Shown in pieces: positions 10,101-17,289 of a stretch of 40,132 nucleotides of DNA (positions are counted from its first letter, which is position 1; the number at the start of each line of letters is the position of its first letter). Source of the DNA: Cyclobacteriaceae bacterium (GTDB taxonomy: Bacteria > Bacteroidota > Bacteroidia > Cytophagales > Cyclobacteriaceae); NCBI GenBank assembly GCA_024644875.1, contig JAHEGY010000036.1, forward strand, positions 1 through 40,132. The letters are read 5' to 3'. A program made the position numbers and the translations under genes. Under the pieces are notes generated by a model. The model did no database searches. It was given only the letters and a program-made list of their open reading frames with translations, and was not told the DNA's origin.

Positions 10101-10593
10101 CCATCATGATCCTGTATCAAATCATGTATATTCCTGGGTGCTCAATAATTACTGGACTACAAATTTTCGTGCGAGTCAGGAGGGTAACCTGAGCTGGAGG
10201 TACTTTTTAAGCTCTACAGAAGATCCAAGCATTCAGAAGGCCACTGACTTTGGATGGCAGTCCAGGATCCCTTTGACAGGGCGCGTTTTTCCTGAAGGGG
10301 AGAACGACCATAGTATAAACTATACAAGTATTCTCAATGAAGAATATCCGGGATTGCTCATGGTAAATGCTATGCCATCTAAAAAAGAACAGGGTATCAT
10401 TTTTCAGTTCAGGGAGATTGCAGGAGAGTCAATAGAGTTTATCCCTTATCAGTTTTTCAATCTTTATCCCAATGCCAAATGGACAGAGGTGAATGTAGTC
10501 GGTGAGCATTTAAGGGATATAAATGATACTATAAATATTAAACCCAATTCAGTACATTTTTTAAAAGTTTCATGGAACAAAAAGACAAATTAA
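7195..10593 (+). CDS. Exported glycoside hydrolase family 38, alpha-mannosidase-like
   Basis: The 1132-residue protein has a signal peptide (about 1-25, ending INAQ), a beta-rich N-terminal part of about 250 residues, then a GH38 catalytic domain from about 282. The zinc motif is HTHTDIGY with H290 and D292. The nucleophile is probably D405 in MQDDVNGIGW, matching the DPFG position of classical GH38 enzymes. The C-terminal half (about 680-1130) looks like the beta-sandwich domains of the family. GH38 enzymes remove alpha-linked mannose from glycans with retention, using zinc. The long N-terminal extension and the DVNG variant place it in a divergent branch, so specificity could differ. A second ATG at 7201 is a possible start. 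Its last 22 bp overlap the start of the URO-D-like gene, implying translational coupling. Confidence 0.88.
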   Translation: MIMQFFRPVTFSLLILLLTVHIINAQSSRFLNGYNAKISGDEIAYHAPDPRATKALLIRSQDSTNVIQWESSIVPESSGQQDISFVWMFGMDASSEQHNFVLSANGEDLVEFSNPPIAQKDDVTINGNNGCSLRFRITKIDRNKDVMGYAIFTMPANLTKAGEPVIFQAKGESTGSNIWYMTFKYPIENELSVKSQPILNKRDDKNLQAVLVELVNLDDSGKISIHSDDQEKEYYDVEPGYNAFKYFVPETQQNTDLPVHIQIGDAPVITKTCKLKPVRPWTIYFVQHTHTDIGYTRPQSEILPEHLRFIDYALEYCDLTDDYPDDAKFRWTCESSWAVEQYLLRRPESKVNKLLERIKEGRIEVAGMLFNMSEIADETSLKNLLNPLSLFHDYGIDVRTAMQDDVNGIGWCMADYLPDAGVKYLIMGEHGHRALIPFDKPTSFWWQSPSGKKMLAFRGEHYMHGNALLIHTGDLDNFKSNLLNYLTMLEENEYPFNHLALQYSGYVTDNSPPALTPNKVIKAWNEQYMWPRLRSATASEFMEYIDTHHGDELETYQKAWPDWWTDGFGSAARETAAIREAQTEMNVTTGLLAMSTAFGEELKPIIFSGIDQIYRNILFYDEHTFGAAESISHPYSENSMVQWAEKSSYAWEALKQSRILREEAFGLIQEHIPRFREPSITVFNTLNQTRSGLVSLYIDHEIIEPGSTFSINYLDGRPVPVQSVSSRSDGTYWVLWVEEVPPMGYRSLIIKTEEGKNFSGMVEPFQGKFENDHWSVILDSETGSISSLVDKARKKEMVDPDSKWKPGQLIYERLSNRRQLELYTLREEPKRTSLTNVSFDKIERGSIWTAIHVQGFLEDCSDVPVKMEYRFYNEEPLIEINYSLIKNAVVRPEALYVGFPFVEENGEIIFEAQGGAVRPGKDQLPGTSSDWNTVQNYVSIRSEEGQILIVSPEIPLFHLGGLNIGNFSYHHDPVSNHVYSWVLNNYWTTNFRASQEGNLSWRYFLSSTEDPSIQKATDFGWQSRIPLTGRVFPEGENDHSINYTSILNEEYPGLLMVNAMPSKKEQGIIFQFREIAGESIEFIPYQFFNLYPNAKWTEVNVVGEHLRDINDTINIKPNSVHFLKVSWNKKTN

Positions 10594-11825
10594 CTTCCCG
10601 CCAACGTGTATTACGGGCGTTTGAGTTTAAATCATCTGACAGGATCCCTGTAGATCTATCCGGACACCGTTCATCCGGTCTCTCCGCTTCACTATATCCG
10701 AAATTAAGGGCCGCGCTGGGTTTAAAACCTGCCCCGGTACGGATCTATGACCCTGTACAGCAACTGGCTGTCTTGGACAATGATGTGCTTGATGCCCTGG
10801 GTATCGATACCATCGAATTGGGAAGAGCTTTTGCTTTAGAGGATGAGGATTGGCGACCCTGGGTTTTACCCGATGGCACGGATTGTTTTCTTCCTGAATG
10901 GGTTAATCCTGAAAGGGAAGAGAAGCGGTGGGTCATAAGAAGTTCATCCGGCCGTATCATTGCTCAAATGCCTGACGGGGCTCAGTTCTTTGAACAAGTC
11001 TGGTATCCTTTTTATGAAGAGGGAACCGACCGGACTGATATCAATGCAGCCATGGACGAATCCATGTGGCATACCGTAGTTTCACCACCTGGTCCGCTGA
11101 CTGATGGTAAAGAGGGTGAAAAATTACTAAAGGAATCAGCTGCCAGGCTCCGAAGATCTACAGACCGTGCTATAATTGGCCTGTTTGGAGGAAACCTGCT
11201 TGAGACAGGTCAGATGTTATACAGGAATGACCAGTTCCTGTTAATGCTTGCCATGGATCCACCGGGGGTTCATGATTTTCTTGACAGGCTTCTGGAAATA
11301 CATATGGCCAACCTCGACAGGTTTCTTTCAGCTGTAGGAAACAACATTGATATTATTCTTTTTGGAGATGATCTTGGCATGCAGTCCGGCCCTCAAATGT
11401 CGCCTGATATGTACAGGGAATTCTTTAAACCCAGGCATCAGATCATGTGGTCCAGAGCAAAAGAACTGGCCAATGTGAAAGTTATGTTGCACTGCTGTGG
11501 TGGTGTCCGGGAATTGCTGCCGGATCTGATTGATGCCGGGCTTGATACGATTAATCCTGTACAGACAACTGCCCGTGGCATGGAACCTGAACAGTTGAAA
11601 AAAGACTTTGGGAAAGAGATCGTGTTCTGGGGAGGAGGTTGCGACACCCAGCATGTCTTACCTGAAGGAACCCCACAGGACGTATATGATCATGTTAACA
11701 AACAGCTGGAGATATTATCTCCTGAAGGGGGATTTGTATTCCAGCAAATTCATAATATTTTACCTGAAGTACCTGTGGAAAACATCCTCGCTATGTTTTC
11801 CAGTGTAAAAAATTTTCAGATTTAA
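10572..11825 (+). CDS. URO-D family methyltransferase-like protein (MtaA/CmuA type)
   Basis: The 417-residue cytoplasmic protein of the uroporphyrinogen decarboxylase superfamily starts at an ATG 22 bp inside the preceding GH38 gene, in another frame. It has no signal peptide. The N-terminus (RQRVLRAFEFKSSDRIPVDL) and the C-terminal barrel strands are typical. Unlike haem-pathway HemE, it carries a likely zinc site of the corrinoid methyltransferase branch: H307 and C309 (MLHCCGG) with C357 (GGGCDTQ). This suggests methyl transfer involving a corrinoid or a thiol acceptor rather than porphyrin decarboxylation. No corrinoid-binding protein gene is adjacent. Members of this branch are common beside glycosidase genes in several phyla, with no settled function that I know of. 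Family assignment is firm; the reaction is unproven. Confidence 0.85.
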   Translation: MEQKDKLTSRQRVLRAFEFKSSDRIPVDLSGHRSSGLSASLYPKLRAALGLKPAPVRIYDPVQQLAVLDNDVLDALGIDTIELGRAFALEDEDWRPWVLPDGTDCFLPEWVNPEREEKRWVIRSSSGRIIAQMPDGAQFFEQVWYPFYEEGTDRTDINAAMDESMWHTVVSPPGPLTDGKEGEKLLKESAARLRRSTDRAIIGLFGGNLLETGQMLYRNDQFLLMLAMDPPGVHDFLDRLLEIHMANLDRFLSAVGNNIDIILFGDDLGMQSGPQMSPDMYREFFKPRHQIMWSRAKELANVKVMLHCCGGVRELLPDLIDAGLDTINPVQTTARGMEPEQLKKDFGKEIVFWGGGCDTQHVLPEGTPQDVYDHVNKQLEILSPEGGFVFQQIHNILPEVPVENILAMFSSVKNFQI

Positions 11826-11997
11826 TAATATATAGGTAGATTCCTTGTAAGCTTTCATACTTCATTCTTTAGAAAAGGCCCAGGCAGGTATTAAACAAAT
11901 CATGGAGTGTAATGATCCTTGCGATTAATTCATATTATGAAGCGAAAGGGAATGCATTAGGGATATAGATGGCATTTATTCTCCGCTATGATCAGAA

Positions 11998-12363
11998 TTA
12001 GAAAGGTAACTCATCCTCCTCGGTAAATGATGACAGGTCATCTCCGACGGGGGGCTGATATTCAGCCTGAGCCTCATCGTTTCCTGCTATCGGTTCCAGG
12101 CGCCAGGCCTGTAAAGAGTTAAAATATACCTTCTCCCCTTTCGGGTTAGTCCATAACCTTCCCTTTAAATTAAAATACACTTCAACCAGACTACCCACTT
12201 TGAAGTTATTAAGCAAATCACATTTATCCTGTATCAGCTCAAATTTCAGATACTCCGGATATTGCGGATTTTCTTTGTATTCAATTACAAATTCTCTCTT
12301 GCGGAAAGATTCGCTCACCTTACTGACATCATATATCTCAAATAATTTCCCCCTGACGTTCAT
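11998..12363 (-). CDS. DUF3127 domain protein, OB-fold-like, with SSB-like acidic tip
   Basis: The 121-residue protein matches the DUF3127 family, small beta-rich proteins found in Bacteroidota. The domain covers about 1-93 (RGKLFEIYDVSKVSESFRKR, then KFELIQDKCDLLN and VGSLVEVYFNLKGR). It looks like an OB-fold of the single-stranded DNA-binding type. The last 28 residues are polar and end in EEDELPF. That is very like the DDDIPF tip by which bacterial SSB recruits its partner proteins. A nucleic-acid-binding role with partner recruitment is therefore plausible but not shown. It is transcribed in the same direction as the upstream TSUP gene, 142 bp away, and converges on the URO-D-like gene. 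Confidence 0.85.
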   Translation of the reverse strand: MNVRGKLFEIYDVSKVSESFRKREFVIEYKENPQYPEYLKFELIQDKCDLLNNFKVGSLVEVYFNLKGRLWTNPKGEKVYFNSLQAWRLEPIAGNDEAQAEYQPPVGDDLSSFTEEDELPF

Positions 12364-12505
12364 GTTATAAATCTTTTTTTAGTGCTAGGTATTAAAACAA
12401 ATTTTGTGTGTCAATCAACTATTTTCAAAAACAGTTTGAAATATTTTCTCAACACAAATTAAAACAATTTACTAAGCAATTACATTTAATTATCCAAGCA
12501 TGTTT

Positions 12506-13258
12506 TTAGAACATCCAAAGTTTAACAGCAAGCGCTATTACGGTAACAATGATAAACCACTTTACCCAGTTATCTCCTTTCTTTACAGAAAGACGACTTG
12601 CTATCCAGCTGCCCGATGAGTTTCCAACAGCGAGGGTGAGCCCATAGCCCCAGTGGATCTTTCCTTCAACAATAAAAATAAAGAGCGCGGAGATGGTATA
12701 TATCAGGACAACGAAAACCTTGATGCTGTTTGTCTTAACAAGAGAAAATCTGTTGATAACCGTAAGTGCTGCAATAATTATAAACCCTACACCTGCCTGG
12801 ATAAATCCTCCATATATCCCAATGAAGAAAAAAGTAAAAATCCCGATAATACGATATTTTAAGCCTTTACGTTCGACAATGTTTTCAGGATCAGATGGTT
12901 TTCTTTTCAGAACCGGGAATAAAACGATAACTACTATCAGAACCGCCAGAATTTTATTAAATACATCTCCGGGAATATCTACTGCAATCTTTGCACCAAT
13001 AATTGCCCCTACAAAAGCAGAGATACCAAGTGAAATACTATATGGAAAATCAGATACACCTTTTGATCTGAAGCCAAGTACACCAAATATATTCTGTGAA
13101 AAAATCGCAATCCTGTTGGTACCATTGGCAACGGCAGGAGGCAAGCCAAGAAAGATCAAAACTGGTAGGGTAATTAAGGATCCGCCACCAGCAATCGTAT
13201 TCAGAAAACCTGCAACAAATCCTACTGAGATGATTAGCAAAACCTCGTACCACTCCAT
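12506..13258 (-). CDS. TSUP (TauE/SafE) family membrane permease
   Basis: The 250-residue integral membrane protein has about eight hydrophobic segments. The TSUP hallmark is present twice: GFVAGFLNTIAGGGSLITLP near the N-terminus (about 14-33) and GIYGGFIQAGVGFIII near the middle (about 142-157). This is the expected inverted pair of DUF81 repeats. Such proteins move small sulfur- or carbon-containing anions such as sulfite, sulfoacetate or other organic anions across the inner membrane; the substrate here cannot be read from sequence. No sulfur-oxidation gene lies next to it, although cysM is elsewhere in the window. It starts at a clear ATG (13256-13258), 97 bp from the divergent LOG gene. 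Length matches the family. Confidence 0.9.
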   Translation of the reverse strand: MEWYEVLLIISVGFVAGFLNTIAGGGSLITLPVLIFLGLPPAVANGTNRIAIFSQNIFGVLGFRSKGVSDFPYSISLGISAFVGAIIGAKIAVDIPGDVFNKILAVLIVVIVLFPVLKRKPSDPENIVERKGLKYRIIGIFTFFFIGIYGGFIQAGVGFIIIAALTVINRFSLVKTNSIKVFVVLIYTISALFIFIVEGKIHWGYGLTLAVGNSSGSWIASRLSVKKGDNWVKWFIIVTVIALAVKLWMF

Positions 13259-13355
13259 AATAAAAATTTTGTGAGTAAATATCCGTAATTTTTTTTTATA
13301 AGGAAGATAAAAGCTATTTTGAAAAAGTATTTGAAATATAAAAATTTCTGATCAA

Positions 13356-13931
13356 ATGAAGCATTTATGCATATTTTGCGGCTCAAGTAAAGGGAATGAT
13401 CCGGTATATGAAAAAACTGCTGAGGAACTCGCTAAGATTATTGTAGATGAAGGCCTTACTATGGTATATGGAGGCGGCAGTATTGGTATCATGGGTGTGC
13501 TGGCCGACAAGATCCTTTCCCTGAATGGTAAAGTTATCGGCGTCATACCCAGGTTCCTATATGATCTTGAGGTGGGACATGACAATGTTACCGAGTTAAT
13601 AATTGTTGAATCCATGCATGAAAGGAAACAGAAAATGGCAGAGATCTCTGACGGATTTCTCGCCTTACCCGGGGGTTTCGGAACGCTGGAAGAAATGGGA
13701 GAGATATTAACATGGATCCAATTGAAATTAATTAGAAAACCTATTGGCATACTGAACATAAATGGCTTCTATGATGAATTTCTGAATATGCTAGATAATA
13801 TGGTAACCTCTGGTTTCTTGAAGAAGAATAACCGTGAAATTTTATTGTCAAGCAAGGATCCCGGAGAAATCATCAGTACTATCAAAAATGCACCCGTGTT
13901 TGAGGATACTAAGTGGATAGAAAAAACCTGA
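13356..13931 (+). CDS. LOG family nucleotide 5'-monophosphate phosphoribohydrolase
   Basis: The 191-residue protein matches the LOG/YvdD family (TIGR00730). It has an N-terminal Rossmann strand (MKHLCIFCGSS), the nucleotide-binding MVYGGGSIGIMGVLA (about 36-50), the ESMHERK catalytic segment (85-91) and the PGGFGTLEE signature (105-113). LOG enzymes cleave the N-glycosidic bond of nucleoside 5'-monophosphates, releasing ribose 5-phosphate. In plants this activates cytokinins; in bacteria the role is probably nucleotide salvage or turnover. It is complete and of typical length. The M14 peptidase gene follows 46 bp downstream on the same strand and the SDR gene after that, so the three may be co-transcribed, although their functions are not obviously linked. 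Confidence 0.92.
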   Translation: MKHLCIFCGSSKGNDPVYEKTAEELAKIIVDEGLTMVYGGGSIGIMGVLADKILSLNGKVIGVIPRFLYDLEVGHDNVTELIIVESMHERKQKMAEISDGFLALPGGFGTLEEMGEILTWIQLKLIRKPIGILNINGFYDEFLNMLDNMVTSGFLKKNNREILLSSKDPGEIISTIKNAPVFEDTKWIEKT

Positions 13932-13977
13932 CCTGTTTTGTAATTTCCGGAATTTAATTTGTCTTTTGATTTTTAAA

Positions 13978-15717
13978 ATGACTTGGATAAAAAATGTGTT
14001 TGCTTCTGTCCTTTTGTCAATATATGCAATTGGATCCTTTGCACAACCGAAGGATATAACACCATTCGAAAGATCTGATGGCTATGCCACGGCCACCTAT
14101 TTTGAATGTATTGATTATTACCGTCAATTAGCCCGCCAATATTCATCAGTAGAGATTAAAGAAATCGGATCTACAGATAGCGGTTACCCTTTACATGTTG
14201 TTACATTTAACCATGAGGAAGTTACCGGATCTCAGTCAAAAAGTAAGATAAAGGTAATGGTCCTCAATGCAATCCATCCAGGTGAACCTGCCGGGGTGGA
14301 TGCTTCCATGATGCTCTTGAGGGATCTTGCCTCCGGGAAAATAACAGAAAGTTATTCACAACACATAAGCCTTGCTGTGATTCCATTTTATAATGTTGGA
14401 GGAGGATTGGAAAGGGGTTCATTCAGCCGCGCCAATCAAAATGGCCCTGAAGCCTATGGATTCCGGGGTAATGCAAAGAACCTGGACCTGAACAGGGATT
14501 TTATTAAGATGGATGCAAAAAATACCCGTTCATTTGTGCATTTCTATCACCGTTTCGATCCTGAAATATTTGTCGATACGCATACGTCCAATGGAGCGGA
14601 TTATCAATACACCATGACTTGCCTTGATACACAGCCACAGAAACTCGGGGGATCACTTGGACAGTACCTTAAAGAGAAATTCACACCATCCTTATTTGAG
14701 ACAATGAAAAGAAAAGGATATGAGATGTGTCCGTTTGTTAATGTATATGGGAAAACCCCGGATAATGGATATGCTCAATTCTTTGATTATCCGAGGTTCT
14801 CTACAGGTTATACAGCATTATTTCAGACCATCGGGTTTATGTCAGAGGCGCATATGTTAAAACCATTCAAAGATAGGGTTAAGGCCACCTACCAGTTTCT
14901 TATATCCATATTAGAAAATGGAGCGGCTTATAAGGACGAAATTATTTCTATCCGGAACAAGGACCGCCACCACATTTTAAAAAAAGAAATATATGAATTA
15001 ACCTGGCACGAGGATCTGTCGGATCCTGATACGATACTCTTTAAAGGGTATGTTGCCAGGCAGATTAAAAGCAATGTCACAGGTGGAACCAGACTTAAGT
15101 ATTATCACGATAAGCCTTATGAAAGCAAAATACCCTATTTTAATAAACTCATCCCAGATGCTTCCATAACAGTTCCTGAGGCCTATATAATTCCCCAGGC
15201 ATGGGAAAAAGTAATACATTATTTTAAAGTTAACAATATAGCCTACACAAAGTATCAGGCGGATACGCTGCTTGAGGTAGAAGCCTATTTTATTGAAGAC
15301 TTTAAAACCTATCAATTTCCCTATGAAGGGCATTATCCTCATTACAATACTGTGTTGAAACCGGTTCAAATGCAAATAAAAGTAAGAAGTGGCGATATTC
15401 ATGTCCCTGTTAAACAACCGGGTTTTCGGTATATAATTGAAACCCTTGAACCTCAAGGAGAAGATTCTTTCTTTAAATGGAATTTTTTCGATCCGGTTCT
15501 GCAGCAAAAAGAACATTTTTCTGCTTATGTCTTTGAGGAAACAGCAGAGCGGATCCTTAATGAAAAGCCCTGGCTAAAGGATTCCCTGGATCAAAAAGTA
15601 AGAATAGATAAAGACTTCGGAAACAATTCACGGGCTCAGTTGGATTATATTTACAGGAATTCTGAGTACTTTGAAAAATCATACAGACTATATCCGGTAT
15701 TCAGGATCTTTCATTAG
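13978..15717 (+). CDS. Exported M14 family zinc carboxypeptidase
   Basis: I start this 579-residue protein at the ATG at 13978. The frame can be extended four codons to a TTG at 13966, but the ATG puts a clean signal peptide first (MTWIKN to FAQ, about 1-23). The M14 zinc site is present: H100 and E103 (HPGEPAGVD) and H202 (DTHTSNG). The substrate-clamping NR pair follows in LDLNRDF (N172, R173), and E290 (FMSEAH) is the likely general base. The catalytic domain covers about 30-330. The remaining 250 residues are probably a beta-rich accessory domain that I do not recognise. It should cleave C-terminal amino acids or peptide crosslinks outside the cytoplasm. It lies between the LOG and SDR genes, with gaps of 46 and 32 bp. 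Confidence 0.9.
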   Translation: MTWIKNVFASVLLSIYAIGSFAQPKDITPFERSDGYATATYFECIDYYRQLARQYSSVEIKEIGSTDSGYPLHVVTFNHEEVTGSQSKSKIKVMVLNAIHPGEPAGVDASMMLLRDLASGKITESYSQHISLAVIPFYNVGGGLERGSFSRANQNGPEAYGFRGNAKNLDLNRDFIKMDAKNTRSFVHFYHRFDPEIFVDTHTSNGADYQYTMTCLDTQPQKLGGSLGQYLKEKFTPSLFETMKRKGYEMCPFVNVYGKTPDNGYAQFFDYPRFSTGYTALFQTIGFMSEAHMLKPFKDRVKATYQFLISILENGAAYKDEIISIRNKDRHHILKKEIYELTWHEDLSDPDTILFKGYVARQIKSNVTGGTRLKYYHDKPYESKIPYFNKLIPDASITVPEAYIIPQAWEKVIHYFKVNNIAYTKYQADTLLEVEAYFIEDFKTYQFPYEGHYPHYNTVLKPVQMQIKVRSGDIHVPVKQPGFRYIIETLEPQGEDSFFKWNFFDPVLQQKEHFSAYVFEETAERILNEKPWLKDSLDQKVRIDKDFGNNSRAQLDYIYRNSEYFEKSYRLYPVFRIFH

Positions 15718-15749
15718 AATTAATAATCTCTTACCTAAATGACTTAATT

Positions 15750-16460
15750 ATGAAGATAAATGGTTCAAAAATACTTATAACAGGAGGCAGTCTTGGCATT
15801 GGAAAAGCTACTGCAAAAATACTGGTTGAAGGCGGCGCCGGTGTGATCATTACCGGCCGGGATAATGACAGGCTGGCGTCAGCAGCTGAAGAGACTGGGG
15901 CGATCCCCTTCAAGGCAGATGTTGCCAAATCAGAAGATATAGAGAGGACTTATCAGTTTGTGCGAGAAAAGTGGGGCAGACTGGATGTTCTTGTTAATAA
16001 TGCCGGAATAGGTAGTCAGTCCAAGCATCTTACAGATGTTACTGAAGTAGACTTTATGAATGTTTATCAGGTGAATGTTATAGGGGCAGCCATGATGGCA
16101 AAATATGCAGCGCAAATGTTTAAAGAGCAGCGATACGGGAATATAATTAATATCGCCTCTACTGCAGCCAGAAAGGGATATGAAAAGGGATCCGTGTATG
16201 CTTCCAGTAAATTTGCACTGAGAGGCATGACGGAATGCTGGCAGGCCGAATTACGAAGATACAACGTAAGAGTTATACTGATAAATCCCAGTGAAGTAAC
16301 TACTGCTTTTGGAAATCCTGATCGCATTGAAAGGAATGTGCGAAGTAACAGGCTTAGAAGTGAAGAAATAGCACATACTGTTAAGGCTTCGCTGGAAATG
16401 GATGATCGTGGTTTTATTCCTGAACTGACTGTATTTGCCACCAATCCATGGGAGGAATAA
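15750..16460 (+). CDS. Short-chain dehydrogenase/reductase (classical SDR)
   Basis: The 236-residue Rossmann-fold oxidoreductase shows the cofactor motif TGGSLGIG (11-18), NNAG (83-86), the catalytic Ser near 137 (IASTAA) and the YASSK motif with Y150 and K154. All catalytic residues are intact. The residue pattern after the second beta strand (TGR at 35-37) suggests NADPH preference. The closest general type is 3-oxoacyl-ACP reductase/FabG-like, but SDR substrates cannot be assigned from motifs. It is the last gene of a possible LOG, M14, SDR run. Its stop lies 3 bp from the stop of the convergent mgsA gene. Confidence 0.92.
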   Translation: MKINGSKILITGGSLGIGKATAKILVEGGAGVIITGRDNDRLASAAEETGAIPFKADVAKSEDIERTYQFVREKWGRLDVLVNNAGIGSQSKHLTDVTEVDFMNVYQVNVIGAAMMAKYAAQMFKEQRYGNIINIASTAARKGYEKGSVYASSKFALRGMTECWQAELRRYNVRVILINPSEVTTAFGNPDRIERNVRSNRLRSEEIAHTVKASLEMDDRGFIPELTVFATNPWEE

Positions 16461-16463
16461 GTG

Positions 16464-16895
16464 TCAGGTCTGACGGTTCATGTGATCCGTGAAATCCGGC
16501 ACCTCACGATCATAACTTCCACTGAAAAAGGGGGAACTAATTAAATAATCAGCGGAGGCTATATTACTGGCTACGGGAATATTCCAGACGACCGCCAATC
16601 TCAATAACGCTTTTACATCCGGATCATGTGGTTGAGGCTCAAGCGGATCCCAAAAGAAAAACAGGATGTCAATCTTCTGGTCAGCTATAAGTGCTCCAAT
16701 TTGCTGGTCACCTCCGATCGGGCCGCTTTTAAATTTTTTCACCCGCATATTGAGCGCTTTTTCCAGTATCTTTCCGGTGGTTCCGGTTGCATAAAGTGTA
16801 TGGCTACGGAGCTTCTCCTGGTTCTTTTTTGCCCAGCTAACCATAGCTTGTTTTTTATGATCATGTGCCACTAAGGCTAATGTTTTTGGATTCAT
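16464..16895 (-). CDS. mgsA: Methylglyoxal synthase
   Basis: This enzyme converts dihydroxyacetone phosphate to methylglyoxal and phosphate in the cytoplasm, a bypass of lower glycolysis used when phosphate is short or sugar phosphates accumulate. The family is recognised along its whole length: LALVAHDHKK, LYATGTTG, SGPIGGDQQIGALI, FFFWDPL and PHDPDVKALLRLA. Catalytic residues counted from the chosen start are D12, D63, H90 and D93, matching D20, D71, H98 and D101 of the E. coli enzyme. I chose the ATG at 16893-16895, giving 143 residues. The frame continues nine codons upstream to a TTG at 16922, but those residues are not part of the conserved fold. It converges on the SDR gene with a 3-bp gap. 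Confidence 0.95.
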   Translation of the reverse strand: MNPKTLALVAHDHKKQAMVSWAKKNQEKLRSHTLYATGTTGKILEKALNMRVKKFKSGPIGGDQQIGALIADQKIDILFFFWDPLEPQPHDPDVKALLRLAVVWNIPVASNIASADYLISSPFFSGSYDREVPDFTDHMNRQT

Positions 16896-17007
16896 CTTCT
16901 CTTCTAAATTATGTTCACTCAATATGTTGTTTCAAATTATAATTAATTGTAAATTAAAAATAATATATGATATAATTACAATCTTTTGTGCGAGTAAAAG
17001 ATGAAGT

Positions 17008-17289
17008 ATGAAAAGTATACGGATTTTTTTAAGAGTAAAAAATTTTGATGAACTCAAAGAGATCTCCCTGGCTTTAGTTAATATTAATTCAGACTCCAAG
17101 GCTTCTTTTTCCGATATTCTTTGGGAATCAACAGGAGATTATTTCCTGGAAGCATTTCAATGTGGGGTAAATCCATCAATTTGTTCCATTGAAAAAGATC
17201 CTCGAATACTGAATCAAAAGGAAGAAATAGCTTTAATGATCCTGGATGAATTGAAAAAAGAGCAACACCATCAAATTACCGAAAACTAA
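17008..17289 (+). CDS. Small hypothetical protein, 93 residues
   Basis: I do not recognise this protein. It is 93 residues, starts at an ATG after an AT-rich stretch, and has no signal peptide or membrane segment. The first 25 residues (KSIRIFLRVKNFDELKEISLAL) read like a beta strand followed by an amphipathic helix. The last third is charged and helical (EEIALMILDELKKEQHHQ). An alpha/beta ferredoxin-like fold is possible. It overlaps the stop of the convergent methyltransferase gene by 4 bp and is divergent from mgsA (112 bp between starts). Amino-acid composition is protein-like and no better overlapping frame exists, so I consider it probably real. Confidence 0.6.
   Translation: MKSIRIFLRVKNFDELKEISLALVNINSDSKASFSDILWESTGDYFLEAFQCGVNPSICSIEKDPRILNQKEEIALMILDELKKEQHHQITEN

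Noticed and set aside
11826-11997. Searched for a bidirectional terminator between the URO-D-like and DUF3127 genes
   Set aside because: No stem with an adjacent T tract could be found by eye in this gap.
12693-13274. 193-residue plus-strand open frame opposite the TSUP permease
   Set aside because: It is a shadow of the permease gene: composition is Pro/Ile/Lys-rich without motifs, while the minus-strand frame has full TSUP signatures.
13966-13977. TTG start for the M14 peptidase four codons upstream
   Set aside because: The ATG at 13978 gives a clean signal peptide start and TTG is rare; the extra residues add nothing recognisable.
16896-16922. TTG start extending methylglyoxal synthase by nine residues
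   Set aside because: Conserved sequence begins right after the internal ATG, and short family members start at this point.
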